A DNA stretch of 64,000 bases from assembly GCA_021307315.1 (NCBI GenBank), contig JAJSPD010000025.1, positions 558,001 through 622,000 of the forward strand. The letters are read 5' to 3'. This stretch comes from Bisporella sp. PMI_857 (taxonomy: Eukaryota; Ascomycota; Leotiomycetes; Helotiales; Helotiaceae). Positions 10,958-24,057 of this stretch are shown piece after piece. The translations under genes were made by a program, and so were the position numbers. Numbering within the stretch: position 1 is the first letter of the stretch; each line of letters opens with the position of its first letter. The notes under the pieces were generated by a model. That model did not search any database and was not told where the DNA came from. It saw only the letters and a list, made by a program, of their open reading frames with translations.

Positions 10958-11883
10958 CATGAAAATTGATTCTCTGCATTGACATTCATAGATGCTTAAG
11001 ATCTATCAGATGCAGCTTTGCGTGATGTTCCAACATTCTACAATACATCATCGACGCTCACTTAAATTGCTCGCGTAAAAAAAAAGGAGTCGATCACGTG
11101 ACAGTAACTAGATGCAGGACTGGCTATCTTTACAGCAGTGGATTTCACGCTGGTGAGCCTCATTTTGATATAATATGCTTACGAAATAACATACTTTTCT
11201 ACATCTGTCGGTCGTGCGGAAGGGGGGGGTTATATTGTAGATATTTGCTGCATTAGCCTGTTAATTCGGAGATTCTATTATCCGCCAAACGAAAATGAAT
11301 AGATTACGTTACCGCCGTTTTGTGCATGGTGGTACTTGTATTTGGTCGAAATATACGCGTTTTGTATGTCTGTTTACAGGGCCAGATACACGTTAATGCA
11401 GGTCCTCGTAGATTTACCCCAGATCATGGGACCTCGTTACAACCAAAGCTCAGTATGTAGATCCCTTGAGCGAGGGTACTCATGGCTAAAGCTGACGAAA
11501 GGCTACAAAAAAGCGATTTTTAGATGTTCTTGGGCCTTGGGTGCTTTTGGCTCAACGAATAGTGACAGTTTTGGGAGCCTTGATAACAACTCCTGAATCA
11601 TACAAAAGGTGTCCTGATGGACCTTTGGTGCTCTTGATACTCATAATGAGAGTCCAACGATAGATACCTGTCACCACTTCGTTAACCTTCGTCTGAAGTG
11701 ATAATTTCTAGGCGTGGTTTTCAAAAGCCAGCATACGGACGCAGTTTTCCCGAATCGACCGACTTCATGAATTTTCTCCACTTTGGACGTTCCTTGTCTC
11801 CGTTTTGCAATACTGCTCCCCCTCAAAAGTTTATTATGACCACGTCTTTGTGCCCCACTACCGTTAGTTTTTTATTAGAATTC
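10958..11883. other. Intergenic
   Basis: No supported gene. AT-rich, with short frames only. Confidence 0.5.
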
Positions 11884-11890
11884 TATATAA
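11884..11890 (+). promoter_or_regulatory. TATA-like box of the SGNH hydrolase gene
   Basis: TATATAA lies 77 bases before the ATG at 11961, a spacing compatible with a core promoter and a short leader. Confidence 0.45.
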
Positions 11891-11960
11891 ACATGGCGAG
11901 CGGTCTAACTGGCCTGGTCCAGCTCCTGGTCCAAGATTCATCCCAAAGCTACCAGTCAAG

Positions 11961-13033
11961 ATGCAAATCCTAAACTACATTCTGTCTTTCGCGGTAACCA
12001 CGAGTTTGGTATCTGCGGCACCAGTTGAAACGGGCGAACTCCAGACAAGAGCAACTCCGAAGCTACTAATCTGCTCGGATAGTACAACAGCTAACTATGC
12101 AAGTACATCGGTTCTTCAGGGGTAAGTCTAATTTAACACTCCTCAGATCACCCTTCCCGACATCTTCTCAGATCCTTGACTGATAACATCGACAGCTGGG
12201 GTTACTACATCGGTACATACCTCTCTTTCACCGTCTCAAATTTAGCCCGGAATGGCCGCTCGACCCGCTCCTTCATCAATGAAGTAAGCTTATTTCGCTA
12301 GAACACTACGGTTTTGCTCTGCGAGAGCCAGGGGCTCCAAGCTAATGAGAACCGAGAAAGATCATTAGCCTTGCATTTTCAACTCTCAAGACATGCTCCT
12401 TGACTCCCGGAATGCTTCCTTCAAAAGCAGCAAGTGCGGAGCTAATTCGTCCATTAGGGTCTCTGGTCCTCGCTGCTTTCCTCCACCGTTGCAGGTGACT
12501 TTGTCCTCATCGAGATGGGCCACAACGACGACGGCGACCCAACGACCGACACTGCCGACCGGGCGACCCTCCCTGGCATCGCCAACAACTCCGTCGTGGT
12601 GACCACCTCCACGGGCGCCACCGAGACCGTGTACAGCTTCGGCTGGTACCTGCGCAAGATGATTTCCGACGTGCGCGCCAAGGGAGCCACCCCGATTCTC
12701 TCGGGAATGGTGAACCGGAATTACTGGTCTGGCAGCACTCTACAGTCCTCCTGGCCGTTTGCCGATTACGCGAAGGCCGTCGCGGCGCAGACGGCCGTTG
12801 AGTATGTAGATCATACGCGCTACAGCGTCGCGTTGTTCCAGGCGATGGGCGCGACACAGGCGAAGACGTACTTCCCAAATGACAATACGCATACGAATTG
12901 GGCGGGGGCTAATTTGAATGCACAGACCTTTGTGCAGGCTGTTAAGTGCCATTGTGGAGGGACTAGCGTGTTGAAGAAGTATCTTAATAGTAATGGGAAC
13001 GCAGTTACAAATCCCGCTTGTTTGAGTTGCTAG
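11961..13033 (+). CDS. Secreted SGNH hydrolase, rhamnogalacturonan acetylesterase-like (CE12)
   Basis: Likely removes acetyl groups from the rhamnogalacturonan backbone of pectin outside the cell. Three exons: 11961-12121, 12196-12283 and 12458-13033, giving 274 aa. Introns are 74 nt (GTAAGT to GACAG) and 174 nt (GTAAGC, GCTAATTC branch, CATTAG). The first 20 residues form a signal peptide (MQILNYILSFAVTTSLVSA). Block I is LLICSDSTTANY; the Ser in DST is the expected nucleophile, and the usual GDS is CSDS here. ARNGRSTRSFINEG and MGHNDDG give the oxyanion Gly/Asn blocks. PNDNTHTNWAGA holds the Asp-x-x-His dyad. It is convergent with the giant gene downstream. A related acetylesterase substrate is possible. 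Confidence 0.87.
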
Positions 13034-13590
13034 AGGGCCATGGCTTCATTGAGGAGGCCTAAGCGAATTAGGTAACTTGAGCTTTAATTCAAGATCACTT
13101 TTGCTTTAAATGATGCTAAGTAAACCCTACATTTTATCTTTGTGAACTCAATAGCTTTGTAAATAACAACTCTCTAATACTTGACACAAGAGAGTGCATC
13201 TACAATAAGATCTCGCCATTCTGGTCAGCCCCAACATATACAACCTTTTTGATCCTTTTTAAGGATTGTTTCTATGCGTCCCATTTTTACTCCTCTGCCC
13301 CTTTATAAGCGAGGCCAAGATTATAACTGGAATGCAGTGAGATTACTGTGCGAGTTGTATAAAGTTGGACCACTTCGGAATTTAAAATATGAACATGAGG
13401 AGTTTATAGGCATTTCGGTGATACATACATATTAAGTAGCAAGCTTATAACATGGTAGCCAGTCACAAAGATTTTCAATATTGTAGCGCCAGCCAAAATT
13501 CCACACTTGGTATTACACGAAGACCGAAATATACCAACAAAAGCACGCCACATTCCGAGGTTCAGATCTCTATTTTCCTTCAAAAATATA
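13034..13590. other. Convergent intergenic region
   Basis: Holds the 3' ends of the SGNH gene (plus) and of the giant repeat-protein gene (minus). No other feature seen. Confidence 0.5.
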
Positions 13591-16500
13591 TCATAGTCTA
13601 CTGTGAGATGATGTGCGTCGACGTTTGCGCGGCGCTCTAGGAGGCGTAGTGGCTGACCGTGCAAAGCCACCAGAGTCTCCGAGAGGTGTAGTTGGTGGCT
13701 GTGCAGGACCACCATGGCTTGATGGTGGAGTTCGTACTACCTGGCGGAGCGGATCAATGTCTAAGGCACTCCATGCAGTTCGCTTTTCTTGATCTGTGAG
13801 ATCGTCATACTGGAGAGCACCAAAGTTCCACCCCTCCCGCTCCCGATACCAGTCCACTACCTTTTTCTGTGCTTCAAATTGTCGTTTTTGGGCGCTATGG
13901 AATTTTTCTCGCTGACGCCTTTTCTCAATTTCTGAAGAATTGAAGTAAAATTCTTCCTCATCAGGATAGCCTGGCGTTTTCATCTGCCGTTCGGCCAGAT
14001 CTATCCGTTTTTCTTCGCGGGATATGCTATCTGGGACCCAGCCTTTGACTTCAGGCAATGCGGTACTACCTGTAAGCCTGCCTCTGGATGATGGTAGGAA
14101 GTTTCTCTTGAACTTAGACCATCGATCTCTTGGGGGCTTAGGGTTGAAATCCTCGACTAGAACTACATTAGCTGGCGGTGTAGAAAATTCAAAAAGGTAC
14201 TCACCGTCTTCCAATTCCTTGTCCATTCTAAAACTCATAAAACTACGCTGGTATAGCGTCTCTCCAAAGGGGAAGAAAGGCACTTGGCCCCGACCTGTAT
14301 GTCTCTCAACTGGAGGCTTTCTGTCCAGAATATTCTGACGCTGCACTACATCGTCAAGATCTTGCTCAGCCTCCTCTGCCATTGTCTCCGCGGGTGGCTC
14401 TTCCATTTTAAGGCCTCCACTCCTTATTCGTATCTGTGTTTCCGTGCTCTGGCATGATAACGGCCATCTCCGCATATCAAAGTATTGTCTTGGTGGCACT
14501 CTCACATCTGCACCGCCATGTGTTTTGATAGATTTGGCGAGGCGAGCTGCCGCAAAATCCCAGACATGCTCAGTTTCTGGGAACCTTGATTCCCAGTTGT
14601 TGTTGGCTTCCTGAATAAGTTCCATCTGAATCAGGGTGGCCGCATCCGCATCAGACAGTGATTTTGGATCATTCTTGATTTGCGCAAGTATTAACGGAAC
14701 TTCTGCAGCGAGATCAGGTGCCCTCTCGTGCAATTCTAGAGCTATACTTTGAAGTGAAGGCTTATTTCGTTTAGTAGAAGCATCCATAATCTGATGTGCT
14801 CGCTGTGAGGCCCGCTTCTGTTTCAAGAATCTGTCAGAAGTATCGTAGGGCTCGCTCATATCGACCAAGAGATCACCGATCTCGGATCCAACTTTGAAGG
14901 CAATCCTTTGGTAATACTCGTACTTGTTAGGCTGAAGAATCGGTGGACCTTTGGCTCTGCTGGAGTCATAAGTTACTTCAAATTCATGAGACTTTTTATT
15001 TTCAGTGATGTATGGGGTGTTGCCTGCTTCCGCTTCAGAAACTACATATTTATTCTCGGGATGTCCATCTGGAGGGATTCTGGCAACCATTCCGCGTCCG
15101 TCATAACTAGTAACATTAGTGAATGTCTGTGATTTCATAGGTCAAATACATACTGTATACGAGTTGAGGCAGCCATCTCCCTTACTAGCTCTGTCGCGGT
15201 AATTATGTTCCATTCAGCAAGACCTTTAGTCGCCCGCTTAGCATTAATAGCTTCGAGTATTAGATGGAGCTTCGCATTCTCGGTGCTTTGAAGATGCTGG
15301 TCATATCGTTGCTGGCCAAATTCTGCTGCTTCACCCCTAGAAATCTGAGTTTGAGCTGGTTCCCAGAAAGGGATATTGCTCCATACACTTTCAGCATAAA
15401 TATCACTTTGGAACTCTCCCAACTTGTGGGATGAAGTGGTTTGCCCAACGAACTCAGCCCACGATGGCTCAGTCAACTCTTTAAGTACTTCAATCTCTTT
15501 TAATTTCACCGGCTCACCATCATAAAAACGGTGACTGCCATCCTGGCATTGCATCCCCTCATCTATCAGCTCAAGTACGCGTCGAATTAGTGGGCGAGGC
15601 GCGCTGACTTGCGCTTTCATCAATGATTGTTGAAGCTGGATGAGTTTCCTTTGACGTATGCTAAGAATTTCGAGGAGGCCTTCTTCAGATATATCCGTTT
15701 GAGGGCCATAATAATTTTCTGGAGCAGGAATATCATTTGGGTTTTGCTCAATATCCTGACCACGAGCAATAGTATATTGACCCTCTTTCCAACGCCGGAA
15801 CTCTCGCATTCTCTTTGTATACTCAAATGAATCCATCTCAACAGGTCGTTCATGCGGCGGAATTGGTTGCCAGAGTGGGCATTCCTTGGGTGGTTGTTGG
15901 CGTCTATGTTGGAGTTTGACTCGTCGAAATCGATCAAAAGGGCGATGTTGTTCCTGGTTTGTGGCTAGTAGGTTTAATCCTAGCTCTATAGCTGCTCTCT
16001 TGACACCTCTTCTTTCAGCCTTTGCGCTAAAATCGATGGAAGATAAGGTTGCTTGGACTGCAGAGCGCTGATAACCGCGGAATATTTTGAGCTGAATAAC
16101 GCATCACATTAATACTAATATATCCATCAGCTTGAGGGTGACCGGACTCACAGGAACAGCAGCGAACCATGCAGCATAGGCATCTATGAACCTGTTTAAA
16201 ATATCACGTAATCTTAAAGACCGGCCGGTATATGCTGCATCAGTTTCAGAACGTCTTTGCTCTTCATCATGTCTCCCATTTAGCCATTCCTGGTGGACGT
16301 TGGCCACCGATTGTGGCAAGTACTTGAGAGCCAGCCTTGGTAAGTCAGCTGCAGGGAAGCGGTCGGGATCCTCGATATAACTCCGTAATAATTGAAGTTG
16401 TTGCCTTGTTCTTTCGTGTATAGGATTATCATATTCTGTAGTGCTGAAATCTTGCAACAAGCTGGTTCTGTTGCTGCGCCGTAGAGCCTTTTTTAATTCT

Positions 16501-19500
16501 CGATAACATCCAAGGACTCTATTAACAGTTAGGGTGCCCAAATGCCAAGGCAAACATGCACCATGTCTCGCCAACTCATGTTTCCATTGCTCGAATCGAG
16601 ATTCAAATTCGCTCAAAAGTCGCTCCAAAGCAAGACTCTCACTTGTTGTCAAGAAAGTATTAGGTCGCCAGGTTTTCTGAATCAACCTTGTGGTTTCTCT
16701 ATACAGAAGCCCTAAGTCTCCACGAAGAAGTGGACGGATGAGAAAATTTAGGATTGAATCCTTCTCAGCACTGAAGCTGTGTCCCCCATCCTGGGAAGCG
16801 TGAAGCATATTGCTTAGCAAAATCTCAACCTCTTGAACCTCAGAATCATCTGAAGCACGAGGCGGCGTGTACGTGTGATAAGGGTTACAGGTTTCTTCAT
16901 TAACTTGTACGAGCTCTTTTAAAGGATCGACATAGTCTTTCCTTGGAATCGCCTTGTTAAGATCTTCTGGAAAGGTATCTGCAAATGATTTAAGCAGCTC
17001 GCTGAACAACACTGTGCTCCCTGATTTTACTTCAAGGGCCGCGTCCGGATCCGAACCACCTTGTCCTGCTCTGACCCGATCTGTCTTCTGTTCGTCCTCA
17101 ACCTTGAGTTGTGCATCTCCATAGGTTCGCGGCCTTAGCCAATGCGCGATTGCTGCCAGCTTATCTCTCTCATTGGGGATGCCGTGGAATTGTCGTGAAA
17201 TGACTTGAAATTTCTTTAAAACTCTGTCATAAATGGGAGGCAAAACATTGACAATCTCTTTCTGTACAAGCGGCAAAAGCTTGTTTGTATTTAGATCCTT
17301 TTCTTGGATGACAAGGTGGTTGCGCCGAGGCTCATGTATCTGAAGAATGCTCTTGTTTTCTCGCACTCGGTCTACAAGACCACCCAGCCACTCCAGGAAT
17401 CTAGCTCCCCGTAAACCTTCCCAAACAGCTTCCTCGTCCGTGCTCATGCTTCGACCTGTGTGTACGTTTGTAGTTTCCATCTTCTTCCGAATAGCTTCAC
17501 AGGTGGACGCCCAAGTTGAGAATAGCAAGAAAATAAAGTCTCGTTCTCCTTTAGTGAAGGCTTCAACTGTTCTATGACCTGGAATCCCCCATCCATGCTT
17601 GGGTTCGCGGAGGAACATGTTAAGCTGAGCTTCTCTCATTGTGATATCCCAGGGAACTGGTGAGTCAGGGCCAGTACTGTGCCTCGGGGGCAGATCATCA
17701 GGGCTCCTGATGTAGATATAATAAGTTCCTGAGCCTGCGGGTAACCGTTCACTATCGTCCCTCAACTCTCTCAGATATATGCCATCACGAGGCATACTAG
17801 AGACCCATTGGTCATACCATTGGCGCCACTCACTGGCAAGGGTAAGATAGTTGGCAAGTTCTCGACCCTCTAGCATACCTTCCCTATATTGGTCCTCAAG
17901 TTCTCTGAGTTTTGCATCAAAATCAGATTCATTATGATTCATAATAGCTCGAAGTTTGCGACGTAAATTGTCATCATCCTCCCAAGTGAGCACTTTGTCG
18001 ACGTCCTGGATATCAGGATTATCCTGCTGATAGTGAAATTTTCGAAGAAGCTCGTTAATATCACTCTCCAACGCACGGAATTCCGCAGGAGTTTGGCCAG
18101 GAACGCCTGCAACAACGCTTCTGGTAGTAAACGATGATCTAGAACCGCGAGTATATGGTTGATAAAAGTAGAGGACTCCATTCAGATATTCACTTGGCAG
18201 TAGCTTGGTACCATTATCAACCTCCCTTATTGTAACCTTGCTTTTTTCGCTATGCCTCTTGAGTCTTCTTACCAATGCGCTGAATGAAAGATTGAAGATC
18301 TTCCGGAGCTGAACACGTTCCTTTTCCGTCTTCGCACTCCTCAAGTTCTGATCCGCTTGTCGAAGATTGGGATTGAAGAAAGGACGTAATAAGTGCTCTA
18401 TGCGGGTATAGTTCTCTGCATCCGACAGAGGAGATTCCCGTAGTTCCTCCAATATTCTGCTGATTTCATTTTCCATCGATGAGATGGCTTCGTAGAATTT
18501 TTTGGGGTAACGCCAGGCATCATCTAATAGTTTCTTATAATCGCCTCCATATTGTATAAAATCTGGCAGCTGCTCCCCGTGCACTGGCATCCAAGCGGGC
18601 ATCCAATCTGGCGGCAGCTGAGTTGAAGGATCATGGGCTATCAATTCATCTGTATTATTCAACGGCATAAGGATACGAAATCCAGTGACCTTGCAGCATC
18701 GTAGAAACAATGCTCTTGAGAATTCGTATTGCCGTTTCTGAGAGTCCGTCACATCCCCAGAAGCTTTCAACGTCGCATACTCTTTCCCAGGCAGCCAGTA
18801 TCGAGATAAAAGTCTCTCAAGTGACTCTGCTGAAGTTTGATTCAATGGCAATTTCAAGAAGACTCTATTCAGCAGATTTCGAACCTCGTCCTCGTCCCTT
18901 TGGATATCGTCTGGCAATCGTGGCTCTAGTCCTAATACATCATTGGCATTTAAAGGACCTCGATAGTAGACAATACTGGGATCATCTGGAGGGTGTGGCC
19001 TAAGTACCCCATGTTGCCTGACCTCGATTGTACTGTTGCGGAATGTTGCAACCCAAGCAAAGAATATGTTCTCCCATCGTTCCTTCAACTTTTCTCGTAG
19101 AGGTTCTGTCATGGGAAGATTGACCCAAGCAGAATGCATTCGTTGCAAAACAGGGTACTGCAAATTTCTCAGAAGAATATAGTATCTTTCGGTCTCAAGA
19201 TCATATCCGACCCTTGACTTCACTTCACCATACTCGGGTATATTCGGCCGGATTAGATTCAGTTGCTGCTCCCAGTCTGCAACGTTATTGCAACCTGGAG
19301 GTAATCTGGGGAACATAGTCTCTCGGTATAACAATACACCAGCTGGTAAATCGGTATGACCAGGCAAGGGGATTCGGACGCTTGCACCAGTTACGCGGAG
19401 ACCGGCACACCAATTTTCATAAGCTGAAAGGTACGTTTTCCTCTGATGCTGCTCTAGGTTGCTAGCAGTGTCACACACCGCTGCGAGTTGCCTCAGCCAA

Positions 19501-21182
19501 GAGGGCATAACGTTCCGCAGAAGACCCTCCAAATCTTGTTTCTGCCATTTATCGAGTTTGCCTCGATACAGCAAGTCGTTGATCTGAGTTTCTAGTGCTT
19601 CGATTCTTGAGTCTGGTCGACACGGGTCTATAGGTAATGGCCCCCGGTCTGGGTCCCACAGTTTATAGAGAACCGGATGTTTCTCGTCAGGGCCAGGTAA
19701 TATAGTGTGCACAAGTTCTCCATGCCTTCGGTACCGCAGTTCAACTTGAGCATCGGCATTTTTCAGGTCGATTAAAAGCATATTATGTTGTCTGATGCGC
19801 GCCTGATATACTTTGTCATCCTTAAGTTTTCCATGCGCAGCCTGATGGAAATTTGCCTTCTCTTCATCTGACATTAAGTTATATCTGGGCAATGAAGTCT
19901 CCTCAATTTCGAGTTTTTGCATCATAGCCCCTTTCATATTGTCTTTTATCGCGTTATCGTCGGGCAAATATGGCCCAAGAAGACTTTGCAACTGAAAACT
20001 TTCTTGAGGGTCAGTTACACTTTTAATGAGCTCATTGATTTTCTGCTCATCGCGGTTGATCGTTCTCCTCTTAGCATCCTCAGATGGCTGCAGATCACTG
20101 AAGTACCAGTTTCCTGGTGGAAGAGTGGAATCAACTATGAATTCTGGCTTCCAACCCCGCTTAATTCTGAAGGCAACTCCTGATGCTCTGAGCGTATCTA
20201 ACCAGGGAATGAACACACTGTCAAGTTCATTTCGCAAGCGAACTAGCCCTGCATCGTGTTTGCCTGATAGTGCCTGATTATGATTTTTGGTTGCAAGGAA
20301 ATTGTTGTGAACCTGCTTGATGCCTTCTGGTTCGTGCATATAAAGAAGTTCCTTAAGACGATCTATCTGGTTATTGCTAGGCTCATTGGGTTGTAGTAGT
20401 CCATTTATCACATCCTCACGCTCCTTCAGATAGTCTGGTAGATTGGGGTCTCGAACTGGTACTATGGGCACAGCATGGCGTCGTGATTGTCCTTCATTCG
20501 GGAGTCCATTGCGATGTGTCCAATATGGAATCAGAGAAGGCTGGTTGAGCGCCCAATTATAAGCTCGTCCTTCAACATACAAAAGATTATCTTCCTCATT
20601 AACTTGATCTGGATTCGTCTGAGCATCTTTCAACATTGCGTCAAAGAATTCCTTTTGGTCAGACGATCTCTCGACAGTGAAAGGTGCATGATCTTGTCGC
20701 ATTCGACTACCCAAGCCCCATTGCTCTTGTTCTTCTTGAACTTTTCGGGCATTCTCGATGCTCAGTAGACGGTTAGAATAGGGCAAGACTGGTAATCTTT
20801 TCTTGCAGGTATTTAACCTTGGCGGTGCATCTGCTCGATCTATCCAGTCTCGCTGCACCTTGGCCATAGTAATGACCTTTTTGAGGAGTGGCTTTTCATT
20901 CTCCTCGACAAGATCTTCACTTTGGACATACTCCAGATACTCTTCTATTTGGGGCAGTTTGCTTTCCGTAAATTTTAGGGACCGATTTGGATCATCGTCT
21001 GCTAGAAAGTTGTACATGCGCTGGAGCACTTTGGCGGGCGGATCTTGTGGATGGCCTTTGAAAGTCGTCGCCTTGGTTGCATTGACCACGGCAGGATCAG
21101 GTGCCGTGCCACCAATTCTAAGATAACATGAGTCTCGTTTCGTATGAGCAATATGCCAAGATACTTACCCAGTAGTATTCAT
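13591..21182 (-). CDS. Giant 2477-residue internally repeated protein, unrecognised
   Basis: Four exons on the minus strand: 21182-21169, 21117-16152, 16091-15154 and 15106-13591. Introns are 51, 60 and 47 nt, and all phases agree. Exon 1 codes only MNTTG. The protein is hydrophilic and lacks a signal peptide or membrane segment. About nine divergent units of 120-230 residues can be seen. Each opens with a helical head such as INELL or INDLL (near residues 242, 365, 517, 750, 890, 1025, 1170, 1435, 1578). Each closes with a tail of the form W-x3-L-x3-G-x2-hydrophobic-R (near 309-326, 455-472, 574-591, 692-708, 806-823, 951-974, 1108-1126, 1254-1271, 1515-1532). Several tails are followed by LPxGxxY. 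The C-terminus ends in a basic, NLS-like PRKRRRTSSHSRL. I do not know the family; a scaffold or adaptor role is only a guess. The open frame of nearly 5 kb argues strongly that it is expressed. Confidence 0.85.
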
Positions 21183-24057
21183 ATTCCTTAATCAAGTGAC
21201 GATAATCTATCGTGAATATACGATATGGAATGCCAATATCCTCTAGATATATTAAGTGTCAACAGCCTACTGCGCTGCGAGATAGTTGTATTTTCTTTCG
21301 CATCTGACAAAGGCGGCTGTCATTCACACAAAGACGATGAAAGAAGCCGACATGTTGGCGCTTCAAAGAGCTACATTCCTTCCGCAAACAACAACCATAT
21401 GTATGCCATTAGCATAATTATCGATCTTCTTGGCTCCCCTATTGAATCATAGTCCCGAAAAACAAATCGAAATATATGCCATTCCAAACCATTATGAATA
21501 TGAACTTGCCCCAGAATTCGGTAGGGTTTAGTCTGGTTGACCGGAACCACAAGAGTTACTTTCTTTCCCACCTTCTACTGATATGAAACTGTTCATACCA
21601 TGGTAAGATTTCCTGAATTTATGCTGGACATAGGGTGGGACTACATCCATCGAGAAGTGTCATTGGTTTAGGACCTGATTGTCGAAAGTCGACTAAGGCA
21701 ATGCCAAGAGAATAAAGAAGGGAATCTATATTGATGCATCGTAGAGAAGTTTTTGGCACGATCAAGAACTCGAAACTATCTCAAGGCTCAAGCACAATCA
21801 GGGAGGTTTGAGTAGGCCTTGCCTCAAAAATGCAGGGTACAAGAAGTCCTAGCCAGAAGCTGACAGCTATCAATGTGCAAATCACAACTTCGTGGGCACT
21901 CGTCTTCGATGAAGCAGGACAGGGCAACAGAAGACCAATGAAGCAACATTCATGCGTAAAGAAATATGGCGACATGGCCCCAGAGGTCACTGGCTTCGTT
22001 CGTGCACATCGGCAGTGCCATGAATATTCCGAACAGTATTTTGTGAATCATGACCAGAAGAAATATTAGGAAACTGATAAAAGGAGTCGAGGCCACCAAC
22101 GAGGAAAGGTCATATGGCCTAGATCGAAAGAAGTTATCTAAACACTCAAGTTTGAGCATGTCTGATAGGAGGCTAAAGACACTCATTAAATGGCCGATAT
22201 CAGAAAGAGTAGTGACCAGAGCTATACTTAGTCTTAGGGGACGTCGCATAGCCAAAGCCCCCCCCTCTCTCCAATTGCCTCTTGATCTTGATCGAAGGGA
22301 ATTGAAACATGGTACGCTGAAGCTGCTATGAAGGAAGGGATCAAACTTTCATTTTTCTCTCAACTGGAAAGTCCAGGCTGCCAGATCGTTTCGCCAAGAA
22401 TCACGACGAGTTAGATAGCGATTGATGAGAAGTAGACGTCACAGAAATTCCTCTCTTCCGATGGCGGGAATGAGTTGTCCGTTCATCTCTGCATTCGAGG
22501 TCTGTTATACGGAAACCAGACTCGATCGTAAAGGTTTGGCCCGATGTACTAGGCCCGCGTATGTTTGTGATGCTGAAATGTTGGGTCTGTTTTGTATCTG
22601 CTTATCTTCCCTCCTTGAATGGAAACAGCTGCAATATTCTAGGACCCTGCTGTAGCAGGAAGAAAGCAGCTTATAGATATATAAGACTTGTGATGAATAG
22701 TTATCACAGTCTCATCACCGAAACCAATGCTTTGGCGCTTGAAATCTGTTGCTACGCAAAATAATGTAGATTGAGCGTCTTTGTAGATAAATTCAACTCT
22801 GTGTGCGCACTGATGTAAGCATCAATCTCAAACCCTGACCTTCTTGCCATTCTTCTACAAAATTCCTCACATTCTTCTGCTCTGTTGTTGGATTGCGGGC
22901 CAATTTCGGTCCCTTGAAGTATGTAAACAGATACCCAAGCCACTTCACACGCGATAGATTGGATTGGTTCCTGCTCCACAACTGTGTAATCCAGCCTTAT
23001 CGCTTACTGTCAGCCTCGAATAGCCTTTCGCATCCATCGACAATTCAAATGGTTTGAACTGTCGATCGGAGCGCTTCCTAGAATATTCCATGTTAGATAA
23101 AGGGGAAACTATCGAAAGGAGAGAGATGATTATGAGATGGAAAAGGAAAGCCGAAGCATGACCAAATACAGTAAAGCAATTTGGGGGCGATACGGCAATA
23201 GCCCGATTCCCGGAGGATATTATGAGCTCCTGATATCTACAGGGTATGGTACGAACTCGTACGGAAATTAAAGAAACACGGCTCAACGCTTCTGAATTCG
23301 GAGATGATCTCCTCTCGCGGGCCAAGAACCAGACATTCTAGAAGTGTCTGTTCGCACAGGTCTCATGGTTGCTATGGCAGAAGTGTAAGAAATCTGCGAG
23401 TTTGGAAGGCGGCGGACGACGAAGGGAAGAATGTTGCTTGCAAGCTTTGTTCATTATACTATCTAATAGTAGCAAAGGTGCATCTGCCATTAATGATGCG
23501 CAATCATATACAGACAGAGGCAGCCTCAGCATCGGGGTGTCTTCCACCACCACAGGTAGACGTCGGTATTGTCAGTTTCAATACCATGAGGACTCCAGCT
23601 TCACAATGCCTCAATCGCCGAATACTGTCTGGCTCAGCTTCTTTGCCCGTAGTGTAGCAATCTAAACCAGTCCATTCTTTTCCCACCCCTTTCCATGTCC
23701 ATCATTGCTTATTTTTGGTTCAGAACCATGGCGCTCAATATGTGCTATGCAGAATGGTGTTGCTGAATTGTGTCTGTCTCTCGTGGAGGAGACCAGGTAA
23801 ACAAAAAGAGAAAATAAATGAAAACCGCTAACTGGAAACGCAACTGGAAAGAAAAATCCAGAAGAGATCGCTAATGCCGATTTAATAACGGAGGAAACGC
23901 TTATGCCAGGAAATTTTGGGGAATCTTTTTCGCAACACATGGACGGGTACAAATTTTTGATATACATCAGGTGGTCGTTCCGTGAAAGATATTGTCCAGA
24001 ACGCAAGGAGGAGTATGTCCCCTTCGTCATAACATGTGGAGGGTTATGCTTCACCTT
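21183..24057. other. Long intergenic stretch, one doubtful minus-strand remnant
   Basis: Many short frames on both strands, none recognisable except the fragment noted at 22752-23090. The right end is the 3' flank of the cyclin gene. Confidence 0.45.
22752..23090 (-). pseudogene. Possible decayed gene or unresolved small gene
   Basis: A minus frame ending at 22752 reads protein-like: IACEVAWVSVYILQGTEIG, then EECEEFCRRMARRSG and FEIDAYISAHTELN. Another minus frame from an ATG at 23090 reads MEYSRKRSDRQFKPFELSM up to about 22990. The two frames are out of phase, and the only GT-AG pair between them (GTAAGC to ACACAG, 26 nt) is very short and leaves the phase wrong. A one-base indel in a dead gene fits best; I recognise no family. 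Confidence 0.25.
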
